Shown: positions 9,487 to 19,581, counted from the stretch's first letter. The stretch: 64,000 nucleotides of DNA from Fibrisoma limi BUZ 3 (GCF_000296815.2 NZ_CAIT01000006.1:1060777-1124776); one strand, 5' to 3'. The notes: generated by a model from the sequence alone, not told the origin. Made by a program: numbers and translations.

Positions 9487-10184
9487 AACTAATCAGGTGT
9501 ATTTAAGTAAAATCTGGGCAATACGATGCTAGTGTCACCGGTTTTCGGGACATGACCAGTCTGCAAAGAAGTGAATGGAAATGAAGAGCGGGGTATACCC
9601 GGTTTACTTCAAAAGGGCGGGGAAGAAATTCAGCTTTTTCATAACGGTTGGTTAATAAGAGGACCTAAAAACAGCCGCAAAGGTACCCAGAATGGCTTTC
9701 GGCGTGTTTTCGCCACGGTTAACAAATTGTTATCGCTACGTTACCGACCATGCATTGAGACACCGATAGTCCGACTTATCAAAGTAACAACCCAAAGTCA
9801 CCCATCTATCAGTGCGTATATGCGTGCTGGCATATTGCCCACCTGATTCACATTGGACAAAACCCTTATTGTTGAGTTTGTATGCTGGAAAACCGAACTG
9901 CCTTTCCAAAACATACTACATTCTGATAGCATTGGGCTGCTAACTCAACATCCGGTACATATAGAGCAAAGTATCTAATCTGGACAAATTGTATATAAAA
10001 TTTTTTATATGGATTGATCACTAACGCAGTTCGCGTGGCTCTTTCCTTCAGGCTTGGTACATACAAAACAACAATCGTTTTGCTAGACACGAAGTTTTGT
10101 AAGATAAGGGGCTTCTGTTACATTGGCGACTTGATGACATATAGGGGACTATATAACAGATTCATAAATTCACACAAACGGCTC
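9487..10184. other. Intergenic region, AT-rich in its right half
   Basis: The stretch separates divergent genes. Its left part would hold the SusC promoter: on the minus strand a TACCTTTG at 9678-9685 fits the TAnnTTTG -7 box of Bacteroidota, but no convincing -33 TTG lies at the right spacing. From about 9850 the sequence becomes AT-rich. Short ORFs here do not look like genes. No repeat or RNA gene was recognised. Confidence 0.5.
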
Positions 10185-10610
10185 ATGGCATTACAACGAA
10201 TCTTAGAAGCAGACCTAATGACACATCTTCTATTTTTAACGGGACTTATCACGCTGGCTTATGTGGTCTTGCTGGAAGCCAAAAATCAAACAAAGCAGCT
10301 TAGCAGTTGTAACTTGAATGATGAACTGATAGGCTTGTATTATCAGTTGGAGAGCGGTGTTGATCTGTTTATTTGTAAAGCTAATCGAGGCAACGCCAGA
10401 CTGATAGCCAGTTTGATCAAAGCACTTGAGAAGCGTTCTGCTGATGTAAGGGTAAGGGATATAGTAGATATTGACGCGTTCCAAAAGGCTTGTGGAGAAG
10501 CCTTTGATCCCGTTAGACTGCATACAAAGTTAATCTCATCGACTACCAGTGTCTATCCCATCTATCATAATACAGGCATTGTCATAAGCAACTCTGATAC
10601 CAAAAATTGA
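10185..10610 (+). CDS. Hypothetical protein in AT-rich patch
   Basis: The frame encodes 141 residues from the ATG at 10185 and is open further upstream, with alternatives at 10134 and 10014. The N-terminus has one probable membrane helix (HLLFLTGLITLAYVVLLEA). A soluble region follows with alternating charged and hydrophobic residues, which reads like a real protein. I do not recognise a family. Base composition is clearly more AT-rich than the neighbours, which suggests recent arrival or an orphan gene. No partner gene is evident. Confidence 0.42.
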   Translation: MALQRILEADLMTHLLFLTGLITLAYVVLLEAKNQTKQLSSCNLNDELIGLYYQLESGVDLFICKANRGNARLIASLIKALEKRSADVRVRDIVDIDAFQKACGEAFDPVRLHTKLISSTTSVYPIYHNTGIVISNSDTKN

Positions 10611-10643
10611 TTATTTAGCTAACGTGATTGCACTTATACAACA

Positions 10644-10814
10644 TTAGAGATTATATACATTTAAAAGCATTATCCTTAATCCTGCTAGTTCAGTCAGGTA
10701 TTTAGACAACCTATCTTCTACGACTGATTGCCAATAAAACTCATCACTGTATCGAGCTAAACCAGCTATGTTCGCAAAGGTAGCCTGCACTTTTTCTCCT
10801 GACGGAGAAATCAT
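10644..10814 (-). CDS. Small ORF or gene remnant downstream of the efflux adaptor
   Basis: A 56-codon frame runs from the ATG at 10812-10814 to a TAA at 10644-10646. It is bounded upstream by an in-frame TAA nine codons earlier. The translation has a plausible amphipathic composition (NIAGLARYSDEFYWQSVVED, then a Leu-rich helix). It starts 40 bases past the adaptor stop on the same strand. It may be a short gene or the tail of a decayed one. No family was recognised. Confidence 0.33.
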   Translation of the reverse strand: MISPSGEKVQATFANIAGLARYSDEFYWQSVVEDRLSKYLTELAGLRIMLLNVYNL

Positions 10815-10853
10815 GTAGTCAGCCGAAAGCGATAGTTCTTAGTGAAAGACTAG

Positions 10854-11993
10854 TTACCGAATCCCGGGCTGAATGGCTTGCCCATCCCGAATTTCTTCAG
10901 TAGCAGTCCGGACAATGGCTGCACCCGGTTGCAGATCGCCGAATACTTCGACCAGACTGTCCACAACGTTGCCTTTCTGTACGGATACCCACTGCGCCCG
11001 ATTGTCGCGCACACGGATCACAAACATCTTTTCACTTGAACTAACTACCGACGTAGTAGGTACAAACAGCGTTTTGGCTGAGCGCTCGACCGGTAACGTG
11101 ACTTCGGCATACATACCCGCCTTTAGCTCATGACTTGCGTTATTGACGTCGAACTCCGCCATCATAGCCCGGTTCGCTTCAACTAAGCTTTCGGCCGAAC
11201 GTGCTAGTTTGGCATTGAAGTGACGTTCTGGAATGGCGTTAACTGTAAAGGAAATCGAACTATTAGCCGGTAACTGGTTCGCGAACGTTTCGGGAATGGC
11301 TACTGTCAGGCGCAGTATGCGGCTATCTTCCAGCACAAAAAGTGGTTTGCCACTATCCCCAGCGCCAACCAGCGCACCAGGACTGATGTTCCGCTCAATG
11401 ACGATACCATCAAAGGGGGCCGTGATGGTGAGGTACTGCCGAAGTTCACTTTTTGCCTGATAGTTCGATCGGGCCGCCTGTACGCTACCCCGCGCTACGG
11501 CCACCGTTGCACTATCTGCCTGCATCCGAGCGTGCGCTTGATCCAGTTCGTTTAGTGATACGGCACCCTCCATCTTTGCCGTTTGCACCAGTCGCTGATA
11601 GGTTAGTCGACTTGCACGGGCACGAGTAGTTTGCTCAACCAGGGTAGCCTCCTGAGCCTGTAGTTGCGCTTGCGCCTGACTCAACTCGGCAATCACTTCG
11701 GGGGCTTCAAGTCGGGCCAACACTTGCCCTTTGCGAACGGCTGTTCCGCGATCTACGGAAATATCACGGACGTAGCCTTTCACTTTGGCGTACATGTTCA
11801 CCCTATTCCAGGGCTTTAATTCTCCGGGTAAGGTTACCCGTTTGCTCGGCTGCATCGACTGAACTGTCGTAACGGCTACCGATTGCACTTCGGGTTCCTT
11901 TTTCGTCGTTTTATCGTCGCTCACAGCCGATGAGCAAGACGCCAACCCAACGGCAAGAGAGGCAGGGCCGAGAAGTTTCAAATATGATTTCAT
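10854..11993 (-). CDS. RND efflux periplasmic adaptor subunit (HlyD/MFP family) lipoprotein
   Basis: This is a 379-residue lipoprotein with lipobox LASC (Cys20). A barrel-sandwich region starts with KVKGYVRDISVDRGTAVRKG and is completed by YLTITAPFDGIVIERN. An alpha-helical hairpin rich in Gln/Ala lies between the two lipoyl halves. Beta-barrel and membrane-proximal domains follow (GMYAEVTLPV). It links the inner-membrane RND pump to TolC. It is the last gene of the tolC, RND, adaptor run, 95 bases after the pump, and the gap contains a GAGTGAAA-type repeat arm. The transported substrate is unknown. Confidence 0.94.
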   Translation of the reverse strand: MKSYLKLLGPASLAVGLASCSSAVSDDKTTKKEPEVQSVAVTTVQSMQPSKRVTLPGELKPWNRVNMYAKVKGYVRDISVDRGTAVRKGQVLARLEAPEVIAELSQAQAQLQAQEATLVEQTTRARASRLTYQRLVQTAKMEGAVSLNELDQAHARMQADSATVAVARGSVQAARSNYQAKSELRQYLTITAPFDGIVIERNISPGALVGAGDSGKPLFVLEDSRILRLTVAIPETFANQLPANSSISFTVNAIPERHFNAKLARSAESLVEANRAMMAEFDVNNASHELKAGMYAEVTLPVERSAKTLFVPTTSVVSSSEKMFVIRVRDNRAQWVSVQKGNVVDSLVEVFGDLQPGAAIVRTATEEIRDGQAIQPGIR

Positions 11994-12003
11994 AGGAATT
12001 TCA

Positions 12004-12032
12004 AAGAGTGAAAGTGTGAAAGAGTACCGTAA
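12004..12032. repeat. GAGTGAAA-type repeat arm, single copy
   Basis: The segment CAAAGAGTGAAAGTGTGAAAGAGTA lies between the RND pump and adaptor genes. It matches the arm sequence of the palindromes at 26767, 27897 and 41855 but has no complementary arm nearby. It looks like a half or decayed element. Confidence 0.5.
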
Positions 12033-12088
12033 CGGATGTTAAAAGATTGATGCATTGCCTATTTAAAGTGCGGGTTATGCCTGGCTAA

Positions 12089-15000
12089 CTAGTTGAGTTT
12101 TTGCACTCGGACTGAGCTTTTATAGAATTTGCTTTCCGGATCTTCGGGGTCGAGCGAGACCGATTGCAGCGCGGCCTTGGTCTGGAACTGCGTAAATACA
12201 CAGGGTAGAATCAGCAGAGCCGCCAGCGTAGAGGCAATCAATCCACCAATTACGGCTTGCCCAAGCGGGGCAATCTGGTCACCTCCTTCACCAAAGCCGG
12301 ATGCCATTGGCACCATCCCCGCAATCATGGCGATACTAGTCATCAGAATCGGACGAATCCGGCTGTTGGCTGCCATGACCACCGCCCGGCGCGTATCGCC
12401 GAGTTCCAGGCGCAGGTTCTCCGCATTAGTCACCATCAGAATAGCATTCGCTACCGATACCCCCACCGACATGATGAGTCCCATGTACGACTGTAAATTC
12501 AAGGTGGCCCCACAGGCTAACAGCATCAGCAATGCTCCAGCTACCACCGCCGGAATAGCGGCCAGAATCACCAACGACAGTTTGAAGGACTGATAGTTAG
12601 CCGCCAGCAACAAGAAAATAATTACAATGGCCACCATCAGACCCGTTTGCAAGCTGCTCAGGGTATCAGTTAGCAGATTGGTTTGTCCGCCCATTTCTAC
12701 GAGTACACCACGAGGAGGCTCGCCCGCTTCTTTGATGGCTTGTTCCACGGCTTTTCGACCGGAGCCAAGGTCTTTTTTCTGTAAATTGGCCGTAATCGTT
12801 ACCAATCGGTTTGGTCCGGCCCGGTCATATTCACCGGGGGCTTTACCTTCTGAAAACGTGGCTACGTCCGACAGCAGCGGGTGCATTTCACCACTCTTGA
12901 GCGGAATGTTGCCAATGTCATTAGCGCTGCTCATCTGGTATTCTGGAATCTGCACCTGTACCTGATACGCTAACCCTTTTGACTCGTCGAGCCAAAGGTT
13001 TTTGTCCGTGAACCGGCTTGACGATGTAGCAGCTACCAAAGAACGGGCTACCTGAGTAGACGTAACGCCGAGTTGACCGGCCCGTTCGCGGTTCATCGTT
13101 ACATTTAGAACGGGATACGATAGGGGCTGAGCGACCTGGACATCCCGCAGAAAGTCGATCTTAGCCATGCGTTCCCGAATCTTGTTGGCAAATCGTCCGG
13201 CTTCGTTTAAGTCCTTGGCGGCTACCGTTACTTCAATTGGCGTTGACGCGCCCTGACTCATGATTTTTTCGGTCAGCTCAATGGGTTCAAACGAAATGCT
13301 GGCAGTTGGTAAAGCCTTGGCGATACGCGTTCGAAGTTCTTCCTTGAGGTCATCCATGCTAACAGAATGAGCTTCATTTAGCGACACTTGCAATACAGCC
13401 TCGTGAGGACCGCTGTTGAACACGAAGATGTTGGATGTACCATAGCTGGAAGGCACCGTGCCGACATAAGCCGATGAAATCTCTACGTTGTCGGCACCTA
13501 CGGATTCTTTGATGATGTCCAGCACTTTAAGTGTAGCCATTTCGGTCCGTTCAACCCGCGTTCCGTCGGGAATGCGTAAGCGCATCTGGAACTGATGGCT
13601 GTTACCATGCGGTAGAATATCCGTGCCGATGAACATAAAGCAGAGCACGATAATCGCAAGGCTACCGACCAAATAGCCACCAACCACCAAGCCGCGACGG
13701 TTCAGCACGTTTTCGAGCGTAGCTGAATACCGCTGTTTAAACTTTTCAAAACCTTTAGCATTTGCGGCTGGATGAGCAGCTGCATCCTCGATCATATGCC
13801 GTTCCTGATTGTCAAGGGCTAAGGTTGGCGCTTCGTGTTCAATATGGCTTTTGAGCAGCCAGTTAGCCAATACCGGCACGAACGTCTGGGATAGCAGGAA
13901 TGACGCGATCATGGCAAAGCCTACAGACAGCGACAGAGGCAGGAACATCGAACGAGGCACTCCGCTCATCACAAAGGCGGGGGCAAACACGGCCAGAATC
14001 GCCAGTAGAATCAGGAATTCAGGGAAGACAATCTCCTTACAGGCATCCCAGATGGCGACGGGCTTCGGTTTGGCTGACGTGCCCCGGCCCATTTCCAGGT
14101 GCTGGTGGATATTCTCAATCGTCACCGTCGCCTGGTCAACGAGAATACCAATCGCCAGCGCCAGCCCTGAGAGAGTCATAATGTTGATCGTTTGCCCAAA
14201 CAAATTGAGCAGAATCACTGCCGAGAGAATAGAAATCGGGATCGTCAACACCACAATGATTACACTACGCCAATCGCGGAGGAAGAGCAGCACCATCAAG
14301 CCGGTCAACACAGCGCCCAGAATACCTTCTGTTACTAAGCTTTTGAGCGAGTTGGTTACGTAGACCGACTGGTCAAACTCGTACGAAATTTTTACGTCTT
14401 CCGGTACAGCGTTTTGCAGTTCGGGCATGGCCTTCCGAATGTTGTTTACCACGTCCAGCGTCGACGCATCTGACTTCTTGACCACCGGTATATAAACCGC
14501 CCGGCGACCGTTGACGAGGGCATAACTCACGGTTACGTCGGCAGCATCTTCCACGGTACCAACATCACGCACGAACACGGTTGGCCCGGAACCAACGCGG
14601 ATGGGAATGTTGAGGAAGTCTTCCGGTTTCTTCACGAGCGAGTTCACCGGCGTCATTAGGGTCTTTTCGCCAATGCGAATGTTACCTGCTGGTGAGGGTT
14701 GGTTGTTCGTGACAATCGCCTTGATAACTTCTTCCGGAGTCAGCTGATAGCTCCGTACAAGTTGCGGATTAACCCGAACAACGATGGTGCGCTGGTTCCC
14801 TCCGAAAGGCGGAGGGCTGGATACCCCTTCAATGCGCGAGAACATTGGCCGCACCCGCGACGAAGCATAATCCTGGATTTCGTTCAACGAACGGGTTGGG
14901 CTTTCAAACACCAACTGCCCAACTGGCACCGAACTGGCATCAAACCGGACGACCTGGGGCGGCACCGTTCCCTCCGGCATGTACGCCTTTGCGCGGGATA

Positions 15001-15337
15001 CGTTGTTGGCTACTTCGGCAGCCGCCTGCGCCATGTCGGTGCCCGGATAAAATTGTAGCTTAATGAGCGACAACCCCTGGATGGTTTTCACATCAATGTC
15101 ACGAATCCCCGATACGTACAGGAAGTGATCCTGATAGCGGGTAGCGATAAAACCGTCCATCTGATCGGGAGCCATACCGCCGTAAGGCTGCACAACGTAG
15201 ATTGTTGGTAAGTCAAGGTTCGGGAAAATGTCGACCGGAATCGTGAACAGCGACATCACCGAAAAAAACAGGATGGCCACAACGCCAACGACAACCGAAA
15301 TGGGTTTTCGTAAGGCAGAACGAATGATTTGTTGCAT
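12089..15337 (-). CDS. RND family efflux pump inner-membrane permease
   Basis: From the ATG at 15337 the product has 1082 residues. The frame is open to a GTG at 15415, directly after the tolC stop, but those 26 extra residues look unlike an RND N-terminus. The pattern of 12 membrane helices and two large periplasmic loops is clear, beginning MQQIIRSALRKPISVVVG. In helix 4 the motif is GILVDQATVTIEN, with Gln in place of the second acidic residue of AcrB. In helix 10 VSVANAIL lacks the AcrB Lys. The protein exports compounds in exchange for protons. It sits between tolC and the adaptor in one operon. Confidence 0.95.
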   Translation of the reverse strand: MQQIIRSALRKPISVVVGVVAILFFSVMSLFTIPVDIFPNLDLPTIYVVQPYGGMAPDQMDGFIATRYQDHFLYVSGIRDIDVKTIQGLSLIKLQFYPGTDMAQAAAEVANNVSRAKAYMPEGTVPPQVVRFDASSVPVGQLVFESPTRSLNEIQDYASSRVRPMFSRIEGVSSPPPFGGNQRTIVVRVNPQLVRSYQLTPEEVIKAIVTNNQPSPAGNIRIGEKTLMTPVNSLVKKPEDFLNIPIRVGSGPTVFVRDVGTVEDAADVTVSYALVNGRRAVYIPVVKKSDASTLDVVNNIRKAMPELQNAVPEDVKISYEFDQSVYVTNSLKSLVTEGILGAVLTGLMVLLFLRDWRSVIIVVLTIPISILSAVILLNLFGQTINIMTLSGLALAIGILVDQATVTIENIHQHLEMGRGTSAKPKPVAIWDACKEIVFPEFLILLAILAVFAPAFVMSGVPRSMFLPLSLSVGFAMIASFLLSQTFVPVLANWLLKSHIEHEAPTLALDNQERHMIEDAAAHPAANAKGFEKFKQRYSATLENVLNRRGLVVGGYLVGSLAIIVLCFMFIGTDILPHGNSHQFQMRLRIPDGTRVERTEMATLKVLDIIKESVGADNVEISSAYVGTVPSSYGTSNIFVFNSGPHEAVLQVSLNEAHSVSMDDLKEELRTRIAKALPTASISFEPIELTEKIMSQGASTPIEVTVAAKDLNEAGRFANKIRERMAKIDFLRDVQVAQPLSYPVLNVTMNRERAGQLGVTSTQVARSLVAATSSSRFTDKNLWLDESKGLAYQVQVQIPEYQMSSANDIGNIPLKSGEMHPLLSDVATFSEGKAPGEYDRAGPNRLVTITANLQKKDLGSGRKAVEQAIKEAGEPPRGVLVEMGGQTNLLTDTLSSLQTGLMVAIVIIFLLLAANYQSFKLSLVILAAIPAVVAGALLMLLACGATLNLQSYMGLIMSVGVSVANAILMVTNAENLRLELGDTRRAVVMAANSRIRPILMTSIAMIAGMVPMASGFGEGGDQIAPLGQAVIGGLIASTLAALLILPCVFTQFQTKAALQSVSLDPEDPESKFYKSSVRVQKLN

Positions 15338-15416
15338 AACGTTTTGGAATTTGGCCTGAAGGTCTTCAGTTGTTAGAGCATAAACAGCAACCCGCTCTAA
15401 GTCGAAGTCTTGCACG

Positions 15417-16793
15417 CTATTTTACTTGATTCATAAATAAAGACAAGTCACCTTCTGCGGCCGCTTTTAGCAGCAGGTAACGCCACACGTTGCTGGTCGC
15501 TACGTACCCGTCTACTTCGGCGCGGTTGAGCGTCACGACGCTTTGCAGCAAGGTAGGCAGGTCGGTTAAGCCATTCTCATAGCGGTACCTGGCCTGGTTG
15601 TAGGCTTGGCGGGCGGCCCGCAACTGAACGGGGGCCTGCCGGGCTTGTTCCAGCGCGACCTGATACTGCGTTTCGGCTTCCTGATATTGTCGGGTGATTT
15701 GCAGGCGCTGCGTGTTGAACAATTGCCGCGACCGTTCGACCAGATACTGATCGGCACTGTAGTCCTGATGGGCTCGTAACAGGTTCGTTAAGTTCCAGCG
15801 GGCAACAACGCCGAACAGGTAGTTACCCACCTGATAGCCGAGGCCGTTCAATTGATTCGTCTGAAAAACGTCACCCTGATTTGCGAATCCAGAACCACGA
15901 GCGTTACCCGCGCCAACCAACGAAATCATGGGCATACCAGATCGTTGAGTCGCCAGACTCCGGGCGGCCGACAGGTTGATCTGTGACTGAAACAGACGTA
16001 ACGTTGGGTTTTTGGGCGATAGCGAATCGGATAGGAAAGAACTAGTGGGTAGCGAGGTGTAAAAGCGCATGCTATCAACCTGCATGTTGTTCTGAAGCTG
16101 GCCCACCAGTTCAGAAAGCCGTAGCCGCTGCACCTGTTCGTTTTGCTGGCTTTCCAGCAGTAGCAGCCGCGCCCGAACCGCTTCGGCGGTAGCCAGCGCA
16201 CTATCGACACCCGCCCGCATACCTGACCGGACACCCGAATCAACGACGCGCTTAAAGGTTTCGGCCCGTTCCAGATTACTACGCTGAATCTGCACCAGTT
16301 TCTGATTGATCAGCAAAAGCAGATAAGCGTCAATCGTGCGGACCTGATGCTGAAAAATCTCGTTTTCATAATCGGCTTCACTACGCTGGAGCTCGGCTTT
16401 GGCCGCCCCAATGTTAGCTCTTACCCGGCCGAACGTAATGGCTCGCCACTCGATGGTAGCACTGGTGTAGCTGCCAAAACTGGCTTGCGAAATAGCTACC
16501 GGCCGAACCCCTCCTGATGTCGAAATGCTCGTGCCTTCGTTTGGAAAGAACGAACTGTTCAGGCTGTTGCTCGTAGCATAGGTGTACTGATCCTGAAGGA
16601 TCATTGACGGTAACAGCTCCGTTCGGGTGGCCTGAAGTCGCCGTTGGGCGCTGCTTACTTCAGCTTGCTTGGCGCGCAGAAACGGATATTGCCGTACACT
16701 TTGGTCGATCACCTGATTCAGCGTCAACGTCTGTGCGGAGGCTCCTGACAGCAGACTCATCCCGACAAGGAGCAGGCTAGTGGTTGATTTCAT
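15417..16793 (-). CDS. TolC family outer-membrane efflux protein
   Basis: From the ATG at 16793 it encodes 458 residues with a clean signal peptide (TTSLLLVGMSLLSGASAQ). A start 11 codons earlier is possible but would weaken that signal. Two Gln/Ala/Arg-rich coiled-coil repeats typical of TolC are visible, each ending in a SLATQRS or RYRYENGLTDLPTLLQ type segment. It forms the trimeric outer-membrane channel for the pump encoded downstream and is first in the operon. A plus-strand response regulator and kinase lie about 0.8 kb away and may control it (inference from proximity). Confidence 0.93.
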   Translation of the reverse strand: MKSTTSLLLVGMSLLSGASAQTLTLNQVIDQSVRQYPFLRAKQAEVSSAQRRLQATRTELLPSMILQDQYTYATSNSLNSSFFPNEGTSISTSGGVRPVAISQASFGSYTSATIEWRAITFGRVRANIGAAKAELQRSEADYENEIFQHQVRTIDAYLLLLINQKLVQIQRSNLERAETFKRVVDSGVRSGMRAGVDSALATAEAVRARLLLLESQQNEQVQRLRLSELVGQLQNNMQVDSMRFYTSLPTSSFLSDSLSPKNPTLRLFQSQINLSAARSLATQRSGMPMISLVGAGNARGSGFANQGDVFQTNQLNGLGYQVGNYLFGVVARWNLTNLLRAHQDYSADQYLVERSRQLFNTQRLQITRQYQEAETQYQVALEQARQAPVQLRAARQAYNQARYRYENGLTDLPTLLQSVVTLNRAEVDGYVATSNVWRYLLLKAAAEGDLSLFMNQVK

Positions 16794-17021
16794 TCGTACG
16801 GTATGTACGTATCGTAAGTGCTTCATCCCAGACAGCGTACCCGTGCTTTATCTAACTCACGGATACGGCTGCAAAACACGAACTCAATTCTGGAAACATT
16901 TGGGAAAAGAAGGCATTGCCAGAACAATTGACTGCTTTTAATGTACTAGATATAAACTGAAAGAGGATTTAAGGCATAATTGACCACCCATTTTCTGCAC
17001 TAATATGTTTCAACACACCCC

Positions 17022-17450
17022 ATGAACACTGACGATACACTAAAGCGATTTTTGGAAGCCCAGGCCAATGACTATACCACAGCACTAGCCGAAATGAAGA
17101 ATGGAAGAAAACAAAGTCATTGGATATGGTATATCTTTCCACAAATAGCCGGGTTGGGTTTTAGTGAAATGGCGAAATACTACTCCATACGAGATTTGAA
17201 CGAGGCAACGGCTTATCTTAATCACCCGGTTCTGGGTAGCAGACTAATTGAGATTACCCGCACCTTGCTACAGATCGACGGCAAAACTGCGACTCAGATC
17301 ATGGGAACGCCTGACGATTTGAAATTACGTTCTTGTATGACTCTGTTTAGTCAGGTGCCCGGTGCTGATCCTGTTTTTCAGGCGGTGATCGATAAGCTGT
17401 TTGCCGGAGCTCCCGACCGACGAACGCTTGATAAGCTTAAAATTGGCTAG
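17022..17450 (+). CDS. DUF1810 family protein
   Basis: This 142-residue protein carries the hallmark SHWIWYIFPQIAGLGFSEMA and YYSIRDLNEATAYL segments of DUF1810, followed by LRSCMTLFSQ. These are small cytoplasmic helical proteins of unknown function, often single genes. It stands between the efflux operon (divergent) and the response regulator, with about 170 bases before the latter. It is probably transcribed from its own promoter. Confidence 0.9.
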   Translation: MNTDDTLKRFLEAQANDYTTALAEMKNGRKQSHWIWYIFPQIAGLGFSEMAKYYSIRDLNEATAYLNHPVLGSRLIEITRTLLQIDGKTATQIMGTPDDLKLRSCMTLFSQVPGADPVFQAVIDKLFAGAPDRRTLDKLKIG

Positions 17451-17623
17451 TGGCCAATACCAACAAAGGTCAGGGAAATGGCTTAATAAGGTAAGAATAG
17501 TAGGCAGTCATTGCGCCTTTCGAATAGCCTTCATAAGTTCCACAAAGGGTAGGTGGTGTTGCATATTCCCAAATCTTTCCAGAATTGGCAGGTACCTTCG
17601 TTTATTCCTTAGACGGTGACACC

Positions 17624-18301
17624 ATGAAAGTATTGGTCGTAGAAGATGAACAGGGGCTGGCGGAAAGCATTACCGATTACATGAGTAAGGAAGGCTATGT
17701 TTGTGAAACAGCCTCTACGTTCCGAGAGGCCGATGAACGCATTTACCTATATAATTACGATTGCATCATTGTTGATTTAACGTTGCCCGATGGGGACGGT
17801 TTTCAGTTGATTCAGTCGCTAAAGCAATTTTCGGCAACAACTGGCATTATCATCATTTCGGCCCGTAACGCGCTGGAGGATAAATTGAAAGGTCTTGAAA
17901 TAGGCTCTGACGATTACCTGACAAAACCCTTCCACTTATCGGAACTGAACGCCCGGGTGAAGTCCCTGCTTCGTCGGCGTCAGTTTGGCGGCCATACGGA
18001 GATTCGATTCCAGGAGATTACGGTCGTTCCGCAGTCACGTAATGTGTATGTCAGTGGCCAGCATACCACGCTTTCGCGTAAGGAGTATGATCTGCTACTG
18101 TATTTTCTGTCTAATGCAGACGTCGCTCTGACTAAAGTGTCAATTGCTGAACACCTCTGGGGCGACAATATCGACTCCGCAGATTCATTGGACATGGTGT
18201 ATTCGCACATTAAAAACCTGCGTCGGAAATTACTTGAAAAAGGCTCCGGCGACTATATACGTTCCATCTACGGCATAGGTTATAAATTCGGTTTACCTTG
18301 A
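17624..18301 (+). CDS. OmpR/PhoB family response regulator
   Basis: The product has 225 residues from the ATG at 17624; an upstream in-frame start at 17585 would add 13 non-homologous residues. The receiver domain has acidic residues Glu7, Asp8 and Glu9, phosphoacceptor Asp51 (VDLTLPDGDG) and Lys101 (LTKPF). The C-terminal winged helix ends with SGDYIRSIYGIGYKF. It overlaps the kinase gene by four bases, so the two are translationally coupled. It probably activates or represses a nearby promoter, with the efflux operon as a reasonable but untested target. Confidence 0.95.
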   Translation: MKVLVVEDEQGLAESITDYMSKEGYVCETASTFREADERIYLYNYDCIIVDLTLPDGDGFQLIQSLKQFSATTGIIIISARNALEDKLKGLEIGSDDYLTKPFHLSELNARVKSLLRRRQFGGHTEIRFQEITVVPQSRNVYVSGQHTTLSRKEYDLLLYFLSNADVALTKVSIAEHLWGDNIDSADSLDMVYSHIKNLRRKLLEKGSGDYIRSIYGIGYKFGLP

Positions 18302-19581
18302 AACTGCTCAGCCAAACCAATCGAATCTATCTGGCATTTTCGCTGGTCATCTACCTTCTGACGGCCGTAGCATTTTACCAGATCATTCGGTTTTTAATTT
18401 ACGACGAAGTAGAGAGCCGACTTAACGTTGAAAAGCGAGACTTTGAGGCTTACGTGCGTTCGCACAATGCCTGGTCAAGTAGTCCCTATTTCGTAGAAAA
18501 CAAAATAGAGGTAATGCCAGTACCCGCGCAAACCGCCCGGCCGGAAGCGTTCACTGATACGCTTATTCGTAATCGGTACGACGATGAGCTAATACCGTTT
18601 CGACAGCTCACTTTCTATGCGCCGATTCGGGGAGTGATGCACCGGGTTGAAATCCGAAAATCACTGATTCAGACGTATCGGCTCATTGAAGTGATCACGA
18701 TCACGATGGTTTTATTCCTGGGCCTGCTTTTACTCGGTACATTCTGGTTTCAAAGCCGACTGTCGGGTCGGCTCTGGTTGCCGTTTTACGATACTTTGTC
18801 GCGGCTGAAGCGGTTCGACCTCCGCAGCAGTACCCCGCTATACCTGCAACCATCAGCCATTACCGAATTTAGCGAACTGAACGAAGTGATGCAGAAAATG
18901 GCCGGCAAAATGCAACAGGATTATCGGAGCTTAAAAGAGTTTACCGAGAATGCATCCCACGAGATGCAGACTCCTTTGGCGCTCATCAACGCGAGGGTCG
19001 AGCAGCTCATTCAGTCGGAGCAGTTGACCAAAACACAGACGAACTGGATCGAGAGCATTTACCAGGCCTCCCGGCGGATGTCGCGGCTAAATCAGGGGTT
19101 GCTGCTGCTGGCTAAAATTGAAAATGGTCAGTTCGACGACGTCCAGCACGTTGATTTAACCGCCGAGCTGATTCAACGACTCGCGGATATGGAGGAGGTA
19201 CTGCTTCACAAACAGATTGTGGTTAAAATAATACCGGGCGATGCGTTCAAGGTGCGATTGCCGCCTTCTTTGGCTGATAGCCTGCTGACCAACTTGGTGA
19301 GCAACGCAATTCGGCACAATCGGCAAAAAGGTTATATTCAGGTACGCTCCTCGGGGAATCAACTGAGTTTGTCAAATACCGGACCAGCACTGACAAGCGA
19401 TCCGGCAACTCTGTTTGATCGCTTCAAGAAAGAAGCTGGCAGCCATGATTCATTCGGTTTAGGTCTGGCCATTGTCAAACAGATTTGCGATACGTACCAC
19501 TTGGGCTTATCCTATCACTACTTACAGGAAGTCCACACGATTTACGTCGGCCTACTCAGCCCAGATACCAATATGCGATGA
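18298..19581 (+). CDS. Sensor histidine kinase
   Basis: The start is a TTG at 18298 overlapping the regulator stop (TTGA). The 427 residues contain a membrane helix at about 10-32, a periplasmic sensor of roughly 110 residues, a second helix (VITITMVLFLGLLLLGTFWF), then HisKA with ASHEMQTPLALI and an HATPase domain (NLVSNAIRH N-box, SFGLGLAIVKQI G-box). The G1 box is reduced to LSNTGPA, as in many Bacteroidota kinases of this group. It phosphorylates the regulator encoded upstream. The stimulus is unknown. Confidence 0.93.
   Translation: MKLLSQTNRIYLAFSLVIYLLTAVAFYQIIRFLIYDEVESRLNVEKRDFEAYVRSHNAWSSSPYFVENKIEVMPVPAQTARPEAFTDTLIRNRYDDELIPFRQLTFYAPIRGVMHRVEIRKSLIQTYRLIEVITITMVLFLGLLLLGTFWFQSRLSGRLWLPFYDTLSRLKRFDLRSSTPLYLQPSAITEFSELNEVMQKMAGKMQQDYRSLKEFTENASHEMQTPLALINARVEQLIQSEQLTKTQTNWIESIYQASRRMSRLNQGLLLLAKIENGQFDDVQHVDLTAELIQRLADMEEVLLHKQIVVKIIPGDAFKVRLPPSLADSLLTNLVSNAIRHNRQKGYIQVRSSGNQLSLSNTGPALTSDPATLFDRFKKEAGSHDSFGLGLAIVKQICDTYHLGLSYHYLQEVHTIYVGLLSPDTNMR

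Noticed and set aside
9571-9846. A 91-codon plus frame upstream of SusC
   Set aside because: It lies in the probable SusC promoter region and lacks domain or composition support.
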